A DNA stretch of 7,381 nt from Candidatus Eiseniibacteriota bacterium (GCA_016880395.1 JAEHDN010000372.1:1-7381), one strand, 5' to 3'; positions 1-5,415 are shown, counted from the stretch's first letter. Translations and numbers: made by a program. Notes: generated by a model from the sequence alone, not told the origin.

Positions 1-1283
1 AGCTTCGAGGCCCGGCGCGACGCGCGAAGGGTCCCGTTCACCGTCACCCAGCCGAGCTCGGTCTCGAAGAGGAGCTTGGCCCTGGGGAGCCAGAAGACCA
101 CGAACTCCGCCGTGTGCTGCGAGCGATCGCCGATGTTGATCGCAACGAGCCGGTTCGTGCTGTCCGCCAGCTCGAACCGCGTATCGAACGTGCGAAGCGA
201 GAGGGGCCGGGGCTCGCGGGCCAGGCGGTCCGGGCGGAGCCGGAAGGGATAGCCCGCGATCTGCCGCACGAGCGCCTGGTTCCCCGGCGTCGTCACGACG
301 GTCGCGCCCTCCGCGATGAGTGCCCTCAAGCCTCCGACGTAGTGCGGATGATGGTGGCTCACGAGCGCGTACAGGATCGGCTTCGACGGCCAGCGCTTCC
401 GGAGGGCATTCACGAGCCGCTCGCCGTTCGCGCTGCTGACGGCGACCTCGATCACGGCCAGATGATCCGAGAACTCGACCACGAGGGAGCGCGATTCGAT
501 GTCCGGCATGTCGACCGACCAGACGCCGGGCGCAAGCGCCGCGATCGCGGGCTCGCCGCTCAGGCTGTCGGGGTCGAGGGAGGCGCGCGCGACCTCGCGC
601 GGCGGAGCGAAGAGCGAGTCGGGAAGCGCGGTCTGGCGGGACGAAACGCGCAGCTCCTCGAGTGACCAGACCTGGTCCCGCTCGTGGACGGTGAGTCCGA
701 TGGCGACCGGTTCGGTTCCCTCGCCGTAGCGATAGATCACCGAGTCGACGACGTCGCCGAGCCGGGGATGCGCGCGGGGCGCGCGGGCCTCGGCCACGCG
801 TCCGCCGGCGCGCTCTATCTCGATGCCGAAGGCCGAGCCCCGCTCCGCGATCACCTCGGGAAAGCCGGAGAGGACCTGGAGGCGGGCTCGAAACGCCGGG
901 CTGCCGGTCAGCTCCTCCCAGGGGGCGCCGGGGACCTCGCGGTTGTACACGCGACCGCGCGTGAGGAGGATCGTCTCGGGGATGCGATCCGAGTCCCCCT
1001 CGGCCCACGTCGTCCACTCCAGGCGAAGCGCTCCATGGCCGTCGGCGAGAAAGCGGCGGAGCGACTCGAAGCGCATCGTGTCGCCGGGACGCGCGTAGTG
1101 ACCCTCGAGCCGGACCGATCCCTGGTCCACGATCTCGAGCGCGGGCTCGGCTCTAGGCGGGGGCGCGACTGCTGGAGCGGCTCTCGGTTTGGACGGCGGA
1201 GCGGTCGGAGGGGCGGCTGGAGCGGCGCCGAGCAGCGCCAGCGAGGCCGCGGCGAGGAGCACGAGGGAGACGCGGGGGAGCAC
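1..1283 (-). CDS. Exported MBL-fold metallo-hydrolase-like protein, 3' end outside window
   Basis: Open frame of 427 codons without a stop, read leftward and cut by the window edge. The GTG start at 1283 is chosen because it begins a signal peptide (MLPRVSLVLLAAASLALLGA, then an Ala/Pro-rich linker to about residue 48). Residues 50-240 form a domain I do not recognise. From about 245 the protein resembles the metallo-beta-lactamase fold: the strand-turn 'LYALVSHHHPHYVGGLRAL' (304-322) sits where the HxHxDH motif belongs, followed by 'GATVVTTPGN' and later 'SQHTAEFVVFWLP' (388-400) with the conserved His390. Two ligands are changed: by alignment on the GG, Asp is His314 and the last His is Tyr315. 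In 'LLFETEL' (404-410) Glu409 replaces the usual Asp. It is probably periplasmic. Enzyme activity and substrate cannot be stated, and it may be a divergent or inactive family member. No Shine-Dalgarno is visible. It is divergent from arginase. Confidence 0.8.
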   Translation of the reverse strand, partial: MLPRVSLVLLAAASLALLGAAPAAPPTAPPSKPRAAPAVAPPPRAEPALEIVDQGSVRLEGHYARPGDTMRFESLRRFLADGHGALRLEWTTWAEGDSDRIPETILLTRGRVYNREVPGAPWEELTGSPAFRARLQVLSGFPEVIAERGSAFGIEIERAGGRVAEARAPRAHPRLGDVVDSVIYRYGEGTEPVAIGLTVHERDQVWSLEELRVSSRQTALPDSLFAPPREVARASLDPDSLSGEPAIAALAPGVWSVDMPDIESRSLVVEFSDHLAVIEVAVSSANGERLVNALRKRWPSKPILYALVSHHHPHYVGGLRALIAEGATVVTTPGNQALVRQIAGYPFRLRPDRLAREPRPLSLRTFDTRFELADSTNRLVAINIGDRSQHTAEFVVFWLPRAKLLFETELGWVTVNGTLRASRRASK

Positions 1284-1332
1284 GTGGGCAGTATGGCCCA
1301 GCGGTCCGGGCAGTGCTACCCTCTCACGCTCC
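1284..1332. promoter_or_regulatory. Divergent promoter region between MBL gene and arginase
   Basis: Only 49 bases separate the two divergent starts, so both promoters must lie here or inside the genes. Reading left, CATACT (1290-1295) is a fair -10 box placed 6 bases from the GTG; reading right, TACCCT (1317-1322) is a TAnnnT-type -10 placed 10 bases from the ATG. Neither has a convincing -35, and neither start has a Shine-Dalgarno sequence, which would fit leaderless or near-leaderless mRNAs. A small dyad TGGGC-N6-GCCCA (1285-1300) has the leftward -10 as its centre. All of this is pattern matching by eye. Confidence 0.3.
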
Positions 1333-2253
1333 ATGAGCCTCCAACCGCGAAGCATCGAGATCATCGGCGCCCCCCTCGACCTCGGTCAGGGGCGGCGCGG
1401 CGTCGACATGGGTCCGTCCGCCATCCGTATCGCGGATCTCGAGCCCCACCTCGAATCGCTGGGCCACACGGTCGTCGATTGCGGCGACATCGACGTCCGC
1501 ATTCCCGAGACGCTCGAGATCGGCGCCTCGAATCTCAGGTACAAGCCCGCCATCCTCGCGGCGTGCGACACGCTGCGTGCCGAGGTGGAGCGGAGCCTGG
1601 CCGCCGGCCGGACCCCGCTCGTCCTGGGCGGCGACCACTCGATCGCCATCGGCACGATCGCCGGCGTGAGCGGCCACTTCGGCCGGCAGGGCCGCTCGGT
1701 GGGCGTGATCTGGTTCGACGCCCACGGCGACTCCAACACGTCCGAGACGACCCCGTCGGGCAACATCCACGGCATGTCCCTCGCGATCTCGATGGGGCAG
1801 GGCGATCCGGACCTGGTCCGGCTCGGGGGTCACGCGCCGAAGATCGACGGCCGTCGCGTGGTCCTGATCGGCGTGCGCGATCTCGATCCCGGCGAGCGCG
1901 ACGTGTTGAAGCGCTCGGGCGCGACGGTGTTCACGATCCGCGACGTGGACGAGCGGGGGATGCGCGACGTGGTCACGCAGGCGATCGCGATCGCGGGAGA
2001 GGGAACGTCGGGAATCCACGTCTCCTTCGATCTCGACGTGGTCGATCCCGAGGACGCACCGGGCGTGGGCACGGCGATCTGGGGCGGCATCACGTACCGC
2101 GAGGCGCACCTCGCGATGGAGATCCTGAGCGAGCGGGCCACGGTGACATCGCTCGACCTGGTCGAGGTGAACCCCGTCCTCGACGATCGGAACCTGACGG
2201 CGATCCTCGCCGTGGAGCTGACCCAGAGCCTCCTCGGCAAGCGGATCATCTAG
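1333..2253 (+). CDS. rocF: Arginase (L-arginine to L-ornithine and urea)
   Basis: A 306-residue ureohydrolase, the usual length of bacterial arginases. All signature motifs are present in order: GGDHS (99-103, His102), FDAHGDSN (128-135, Asp129, His131, Asp133) and SFDLDVVDP (231-239, Asp233, Asp235), giving the six ligands of the binuclear manganese site. Asn135, Ser142 in 'PSGNIHG' and His146 match the residues that hold the arginine alpha-amino/carboxyl group and shuttle protons, and Glu278 in 'DLVEVNP' matches the guanidinium-binding Glu. This set distinguishes arginase from agmatinase and formimidoylglutamase. The cytosolic enzyme hydrolyses arginine to ornithine plus urea. The ATG at 1333 starts right at the family N-terminus ('IEIIGAPLDLGQGRRGVDMGP'); the in-frame TTG at 1189 would add sequence unlike the family. 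No Shine-Dalgarno precedes it. No other arginine or urea gene is visible, so its pathway context here is unknown. Confidence 0.97.
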   Translation: MSLQPRSIEIIGAPLDLGQGRRGVDMGPSAIRIADLEPHLESLGHTVVDCGDIDVRIPETLEIGASNLRYKPAILAACDTLRAEVERSLAAGRTPLVLGGDHSIAIGTIAGVSGHFGRQGRSVGVIWFDAHGDSNTSETTPSGNIHGMSLAISMGQGDPDLVRLGGHAPKIDGRRVVLIGVRDLDPGERDVLKRSGATVFTIRDVDERGMRDVVTQAIAIAGEGTSGIHVSFDLDVVDPEDAPGVGTAIWGGITYREAHLAMEILSERATVTSLDLVEVNPVLDDRNLTAILAVELTQSLLGKRII

Positions 2254-2774
2254 ACCCGACGCCTCACCCCCCGGATGCGGTGGTACGGCTTGGACACGGG
2301 CGGCGCCTCGTCTTCGCGAAGCACGCTGATCGAGCCGTCCACCTCGAGGATCGCGCTCCGCACCAGCTCCGGATCGTCGATCCCGTGCTCGCGCAGCGCC
2401 CGAAGCAGATCCTCCCGCGAGATCCCCTCTCGCGCCAAGCTCTCGTCGAGAACACGACCGTGGCGGATGAGGATCGTCGGGGTTCCCTCGAGGAATCGCT
2501 CCGCCCCTTTGGTTCGCCTGGAGAGCGCGGCGACGATCCCGTTCAGGGCGAGGAGCGTGGCCGCCGCCACGAGGCCGCCCGCGAGCGAGACGTCGGGCCC
2601 GACCATGGCGTTCTGGACGGCGTTGGCGAGCAGGAGGAGTAGCAGGAGATCGAACGGTGTGAACTGACCTACCTGGCGCTTCCCCGTGAGTCGTAGCCCC
2701 ACGAGGAGCGCCAGGTAGACGACGGCGGTGCGAACCGCCACATCGAGGAGGGCGCGGGTCAGGGCCGGCGCCAC
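2250..2774 (-). CDS. DUF421 / YetF-like membrane protein
   Basis: A 174-residue inner-membrane protein. Three hydrophobic segments lie at about 14-29, 40-56 and 64-83. Between the first and third runs the family hallmark 'GKRQVGQFTPFDL' and then 'NAVQNAMVGPD' (51-61). The soluble C-terminal part (about 90-153) has the DUF421 pattern 'FLEGTPTILIRHGRVL', an acidic helix 'SREDLLRALREHGIDD' and the ending 'AILEVDGSISVL'. The family (YetF in Bacillus) has no firmly known biochemical role. The start is GTG at 2774, 7 bases after the stop of the upstream lipoprotein gene, with no clear Shine-Dalgarno, which suggests translational coupling. GTG at codon 12 is a less likely alternative because it would cut into the first membrane helix. 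It ends convergently with arginase; the two TAG stops overlap on the palindrome CTAG at 2250-2253. It is last in the three-gene operon. Confidence 0.9.
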   Translation of the reverse strand: MAPALTRALLDVAVRTAVVYLALLVGLRLTGKRQVGQFTPFDLLLLLLLANAVQNAMVGPDVSLAGGLVAAATLLALNGIVAALSRRTKGAERFLEGTPTILIRHGRVLDESLAREGISREDLLRALREHGIDDPELVRSAILEVDGSISVLREDEAPPVSKPYHRIRGVRRRV

Positions 2775-2781
2775 GTGCGTG

Positions 2782-3597
2782 CTAGCGCGCCACCACCGTG
2801 ATCGGAGCGTCGACCCGCATCGAGAGCTTGCTCCCGGCGGGCACGTCCAGCTCGTAGCCCTTGGCCGCCATCACGGCGCCCGTGCCGAGCACCGCGCCGC
2901 CGACGGCGCCGATGACCGCCCCCTTCGTGTCCTTGCCCACGACCTTGCCGAGGACCGCGCCGGCGATCGTGCTGCCACCGATGATGAGCGCGTCCCGCTT
3001 CGTCGTGGAGCCCGCGATCATGCGCCCCTCGGCGTTCGTGACCGTGGCGTTGAGCGTCTTCTCGCCATCGACGGTCTCGAGCGATGTGAAGGTCATCTTG
3101 ACCATCGCCCGGTCATCCTCGGACTTGGCGTGGCTCGCGCGCTTCAGATCCGTGATCTCGCCCCGCATGAGGGAGCCGGTCTCGGCGATGACGGCACCGC
3201 CGCCGTCGGGCGAGGAGAGCTGGTCGACCAGCTTTGCCTCGATCTTGTCCCCGACGTTCGACGTGCCGGTGTTGACGGGCGTCACCATCTCGACGATGAA
3301 CGTGGCGCCGGTCGGAAGGGACACGGTGCGCTTCTCCGACGAGGCCGGGGTCGCCGGCGTCCTCGGCTTCGATTTGGACGGCTTGCTCGCGCTCCCGCTC
3401 GGCTCGGGCGTCGTGGCCTCCGCCGGAGGCGAGGTCGCGTCCGGTGGCATGGTCTGCATCGCCATCGTGTCCGCGCCCATGTCCGAGTTCAGACTGTCCG
3501 CACTCGACATGGTGCTCTCCTCCTTCTTGGAGCAGGCGGAGAGGGATAGCGCAAAGACGACGATCAGCAGCGCGCCGGCCGTTCGGATCGCTTTCAT
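2782..3597 (-). CDS. Glycine-zipper lipoprotein with two small beta-type domains
   Basis: A 271-residue predicted lipoprotein. The signal peptide ends in the lipobox 'LSLSAC', with Cys22 as the acylation site; Ser23 at +2 points to the outer membrane by the enterobacterial sorting rule. Residues 24-90 are a disordered linker rich in Ser, Met, Thr, Pro and Lys. Residues 90-150 ('RTVSLPTGATFIVEMVTPVNTG...GDKIEAKL') and 249-270 ('ELDVPAGSKLSMRVDAPITV') share a 'lP.Gt.l.v....pi.t' pattern, as in SAF-like beta modules. They flank a glycine zipper at 206-245 ('IIGGSTIAGAVLGKVVG', 'GAVIGAVGGAVLG'), a helical hairpin that may associate with membranes. Similar architectures occur in uncharacterised proteins of Acidobacteria and relatives; function is unknown. 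The ATG at 3597 is preferred over the adjacent GTG (3600) because AGGAGG is 5 bases from ATG but only 2 from GTG. It lies 27 bases downstream of a barrel-protein gene. Confidence 0.9.
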   Translation of the reverse strand: MKAIRTAGALLIVVFALSLSACSKKEESTMSSADSLNSDMGADTMAMQTMPPDATSPPAEATTPEPSGSASKPSKSKPRTPATPASSEKRTVSLPTGATFIVEMVTPVNTGTSNVGDKIEAKLVDQLSSPDGGGAVIAETGSLMRGEITDLKRASHAKSEDDRAMVKMTFTSLETVDGEKTLNATVTNAEGRMIAGSTTKRDALIIGGSTIAGAVLGKVVGKDTKGAVIGAVGGAVLGTGAVMAAKGYELDVPAGSKLSMRVDAPITVVAR

Positions 3598-3602
3598 CAC
3601 GA

Positions 3603-3608
3603 CCTCCT
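3603..3608 (-). promoter_or_regulatory. Shine-Dalgarno AGGAGG of the lipoprotein gene
   Basis: A perfect AGGAGG 5 bases before ATG 3597. It decides the start between the tandem codons GTG (3600) and ATG (3597) in favour of the ATG. Confidence 0.75.
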
Positions 3609-3624
3609 CGGTTGAGGTATGGCG

Positions 3625-4224
3625 CTAGTAGATGAAGTTGTAGGTGAACCCGCCCAGAAGCCTGAACGAGTTGGCGTCCGACACGAACGAGTAGCGGGCC
3701 TCGCCGAAGAGGCTGACGTTGGGCATGAGCTGGTTGCGGAGCCCGCCCTGGATGTTGAGGCCGGCCTTGGTGTCATCGTTGTTGGTCTCGCCGGGAGCAT
3801 TGGTGTCGACGCTGAGGAAATGAACTCCCAGGCCACCGCCCAAGTAGGGCGTGATGCGCTGGCCGGCCATCGGGAAGTCCACGTCCACGTCCAGGGCGAC
3901 GGTGAAGTCGCTGCGATCGACGTGCACGGTGCCGGCCTCGGCCCCCGTGCTCCAATATTCGACGTACGGCATGAGGTGAACATTGTGCACGAACGTGCCG
4001 GCGTCCACGTGGCCGCCGAGAACGAGCGTGCCGCTCGCGTCCTCGGGATCGACGAATCCGATGCGCGCGCCGATGCCCTTGAAGCCGAGCCCTTCGTTAT
4101 GAGGCTGTGCCTGCGAGGCGGGTGCCGGAGCTTCCGACTGTGCCCATGCTGCCGATGCAACCCCACCCCCAAGGCCGACCGCGACGAGACAGGTCAAAAA
4201 CAGACGCGGGTACGATCGAGCCAT
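3625..4224 (-). CDS. Small outer-membrane beta-barrel protein (porin/OmpA-barrel type)
   Basis: A 199-residue protein. The signal peptide 'MARSYPRLFLTCLVAVGLGG...ASAAWAQ' has a cleavage site after AWA, about residue 28. The mature part alternates polar and hydrophobic residues in short strands ending in aromatic pairs, for example 'HLMPYVEYW' (83-91), 'FTVALDVDVDFPM' (107-119), 'RITPYLGGGLGVHFLSV' (123-139), 'NVSLFGEARYSFV' (169-181) and the C-terminal 'FRLLGGFTYNFIY', whose last residue is aromatic as expected for BamA-dependent assembly. The length suits an eight-stranded barrel. 'TPYLGGG' and the 'P.V.LFGEARY.F' strand recur in the neighbouring barrel (4329-5168), so the two are probably paralogues. 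A GTG lies directly before the ATG. GGGAGG (4234-4239) is 9 bases from ATG and 6 from GTG, so a start at 4227 is possible. It is probably first in an operon with the lipoprotein and DUF421 genes. Ligand or role unknown. Confidence 0.88.
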   Translation of the reverse strand: MARSYPRLFLTCLVAVGLGGGVASAAWAQSEAPAPASQAQPHNEGLGFKGIGARIGFVDPEDASGTLVLGGHVDAGTFVHNVHLMPYVEYWSTGAEAGTVHVDRSDFTVALDVDVDFPMAGQRITPYLGGGLGVHFLSVDTNAPGETNNDDTKAGLNIQGGLRNQLMPNVSLFGEARYSFVSDANSFRLLGGFTYNFIY

Positions 4225-4233
4225 CACCGAACA

Positions 4234-4239
4234 CCTCCC
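4234..4239 (-). promoter_or_regulatory. Shine-Dalgarno GGGAGG of the second barrel gene
   Basis: GGGAGG on the minus strand, inside AGGGAGGT. It is 9 bases from ATG 4224 and 6 from GTG 4227. The other two clear Shine-Dalgarno sites in this cluster sit 5 bases from their starts, so this site leaves the GTG start open. Confidence 0.6.
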
Positions 4240-4260
4240 TGGTTACACCACGCCGAGATC

Positions 4261-4286
4261 CCCCGGTCCCGCCCTCGGGACCGGGG
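4261..4286. repeat. GC-rich hairpin between the two barrel genes
   Basis: A perfect 10-base inverted repeat, CCCCGGTCCC (4261-4270) and GGGACCGGGG (4277-4286), around a 6-base loop. Allowing a two-base bulge, three more pairs may form with the flanks (4256-4258 with 4287-4289). On the minus strand, where the flanking genes are transcribed, no U-run follows, so it does not look like a classical intrinsic terminator. It could slow read-through from the upstream barrel gene, protect an mRNA end, or form in the leader of the downstream operon. Confidence 0.55.
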
Positions 4287-4298
4287 TCTTCTCAGGTG

Positions 4299-4328
4299 AA
4301 GGTAACCCACGAAATCTTTCGGAGACAA
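4299..4328 (-). promoter_or_regulatory. Weak sigma-70-type promoter candidate for the barrel-lipoprotein-DUF421 operon
   Basis: Read leftward: TTGTCT (4323-4328, 4 of 6 to the -35 consensus), 18 bases, then TACCTT (4299-4304, a TAnnnT -10, 3 of 6). Transcription would start near 4292, placing the GC-rich hairpin at the very beginning of the leader. It directly abuts the stop codon of the upstream barrel gene. The match is weak; co-transcription from the upstream gene is the alternative. Confidence 0.25.
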
Positions 4329-5168
4329 CTAGAACCGGAAGCGAAGGCCTCCATGCACCGCAAGCCCATCCATGTCCACGGACTCCTTGATCTGGGCATT
4401 CAGCGTGGGGTCGTAGTAGTCGAAGTCCAGGGTGCTGAAGTTGTAGAGCGCCTCTCCGTAGATGCCCACCGTCGGAGACGCCATCACGTTCACACCCCCC
4501 ATGAGCTGGGCCCCGAAGCCGCTGTAATCGTTGCTGAACGGAACACCATCCGAGTCCGTGCCCTCCACCCAGAGCCACTCGTAGCCGGCGCCGCCGCCCA
4601 CGTACGGCGTGAACTGCGGGGCGACCGGGAACTTGATCCGGACGATCCCCATGACCGGGAGGAGGTCCGTGTCGACGGACTGGGTCTCGATCGACTGGTT
4701 CACGATGGTCCCGTTGGGAAGCTCGTACGAGGAGATGACCTGCTCTCCGTTCGAGCTCCGGTGGTACCACGAGACCTGGCCGCCGATGTCGAGCGGAGCC
4801 GAGACCTCGCTGCCGATGGCGAAGCTGCCCCAGAAGCCGTTGCCGGGCTGATCGGCGGGATCGAACACGCCCCCGCCTACGTTCATGAAGCCATAGGGAT
4901 ACGTGCGATCCCGGCGACGATCCTCTTCGTAGTAGTGATAGGGTGCCCTCCGACGTATCGGGTGGTTGTAGCTGGAGCTGAAGGACGTTGTGATCGGGAA
5001 GAGATCGTTTCGGACGAGCGTCGTCGTGGAGCCCCCGCTCTCGGCCGCTCGGACCGGGGCGGGCGCGAGGGACAAGAGCGCCGCCGCTGCGAGGACGCCG
5101 AGTCCCGCCCCGGCGCTAGGGAAGAATCGTAAAACGTGACCCGGTGAGCCTGCGGTGCGCGGTCGCAT
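4329..5168 (-). CDS. Outer-membrane beta-barrel protein with Arg/Tyr-rich N-terminal segment
   Basis: A 279-residue protein. The signal peptide has an unusually long basic N-region, then the hydrophobic core 'GLGVLAAAALLSLAPAPVRAA', cleaved at about residue 42. Residues 43-93 form a pre-barrel segment including 'IRRRAPYHYYEEDRRRDRTY' (71-90). From 94 on there are barrel strands: 'FMNVGGGVF', 'GFWGSFAIGSEVSAPLDIGGQVSWYH', 'LLPVMGIVRIKFPV', 'QFTPYVGGGAGYEWLWV' (185-201), 'FGAQLMGGVNVMA', 'TVGIYGEALYNFSTLDFDYYD', ending in 'AVHGGLRFRF' with the C-terminal Phe typical of outer-membrane proteins. Strand order and motifs match the smaller barrel at 3625-4224. The ATG at 5168 is chosen because a perfect AGGAGG stands 5 bases upstream and a normal signal peptide follows; the upstream ATG at 5201 has no such site and would overlap the predicted transcript start. 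A sigma-54-type promoter lies upstream. Ligand unknown. Confidence 0.88.
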   Translation of the reverse strand: MRPRTAGSPGHVLRFFPSAGAGLGVLAAAALLSLAPAPVRAAESGGSTTTLVRNDLFPITTSFSSSYNHPIRRRAPYHYYEEDRRRDRTYPYGFMNVGGGVFDPADQPGNGFWGSFAIGSEVSAPLDIGGQVSWYHRSSNGEQVISSYELPNGTIVNQSIETQSVDTDLLPVMGIVRIKFPVAPQFTPYVGGGAGYEWLWVEGTDSDGVPFSNDYSGFGAQLMGGVNVMASPTVGIYGEALYNFSTLDFDYYDPTLNAQIKESVDMDGLAVHGGLRFRF

Positions 5169-5173
5169 GATGC

Positions 5174-5179
5174 CCTCCT
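5174..5179 (-). promoter_or_regulatory. Shine-Dalgarno AGGAGG deciding the start at 5168
   Basis: A perfect AGGAGG 5 bases before ATG 5168. It argues against the longer in-frame start at 5201. Confidence 0.75.
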
Positions 5180-5213
5180 GAGATGATTCGACGAATGCCA
5201 TGACCAGGCATCT

Positions 5214-5229
5214 TGCAGCCGACGTGCCA
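5214..5229 (-). promoter_or_regulatory. Candidate sigma-54 (-24/-12) promoter for the larger barrel gene
   Basis: Minus strand TGGCACGTCGGCTGCA. Against the sigma-54 consensus TGGCACG-N4-TTGCW it matches 11 of 12 defined bases (C for the first T of TTGC), and the GG and GC dinucleotides have the obligatory 10-base spacing. Transcription would start near 5203, giving a leader of about 35 bases that carries AGGAGG just before ATG 5168. Expression would then require an enhancer-binding activator; no such gene and no rpoN is in view, so use of the site is inferred. Confidence 0.45.
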
Positions 5230-5283
5230 CGGCGATGCTTATTGCCGTTCCATCACTTACCCAGCGCTCGGGCCGTCCAGAGC

Positions 5284-5299
5284 GCGTCGCTTGTGACGC
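5284..5299. promoter_or_regulatory. Small dyad GCGTC-N6-GACGC in the divergent intergenic region
   Basis: Two 5-base arms around a 6-base centre. It lies about 90 bases upstream of the predicted sigma-54 start, where activator sites are commonly found. Arms this short arise often by chance in GC-rich DNA, so this is weak. Confidence 0.2.
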
Positions 5300-5366
5300 T
5301 GCCGGCGCACTCTGTAGCTTCCAGTCCACACCCCGGCGCAGGACGGCGATTGGGGCCTATGCAGGG

Positions 5367-5392
5367 CGCGTGCCCGCTTTGACGGGCCCGCG
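5367..5392. promoter_or_regulatory. Long inverted repeat (possible operator) over the -35 box of the methyltransferase promoter
   Basis: CGCGtGCCCG (5367-5376) and CGGGCcCGCG (5383-5392) pair at 9 of 10 positions around a 6-base centre, CTTTGA, which holds the start of the -35 box TTGACG (5379-5384). No gene is read into it from the left on the plus strand, and it lies upstream of the predicted start, so it would act as DNA rather than as an RNA hairpin. A dimeric repressor bound here would block RNA polymerase. The regulator is unknown. Confidence 0.45.
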
Positions 5393-5407
5393 GCGGTCCC
5401 GTAGGAT
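5379..5407 (+). promoter_or_regulatory. Sigma-70-type promoter for methyltransferase and Wzi-like genes
   Basis: TTGACG (5379-5384, 5 of 6), a spacer of exactly 17 bases, then TAGGAT (5402-5407, 4 of 6 with the key TA...T). Only 8 bases lie between the -10 box and ATG 5416, so transcription should start at or within a few bases of the ATG and give a leaderless mRNA. Consistent with that, no Shine-Dalgarno precedes the gene. Confidence 0.6.
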
Positions 5408-5415
5408 CGGCTCCC

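Noticed and set aside
114..665. Open frame on the plus strand at the left end
   Set aside because: Antisense to the MBL-fold frame, which has a signal peptide and family motifs; this one has neither.
1189..1332. N-terminal extension of arginase from an in-frame TTG
   Set aside because: The added residues are low-complexity Ala/Ser/Gly, do not match arginase, and lie antisense to the MBL signal peptide region.
684..2642. Very long open frame (652 codons) on the plus strand
   Set aside because: It runs antisense to the MBL gene, out of frame through arginase and antisense to the DUF421 gene. Its product is Arg/Gly/Pro-rich low-complexity sequence, the usual shadow of GC-rich codon bias.
2728..3549. 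Plus-strand open frame opposite the lipoprotein
   Set aside because: His/Arg-rich shadow of a well-supported lipoprotein gene with lipobox and ribosome site.
5169..5201. Longer start (ATG 5201) for the larger barrel gene
   Set aside because: ATG 5168 has AGGAGG at 5 bases and begins a normal signal peptide; ATG 5201 has no ribosome site and nearly coincides with the predicted transcript start.
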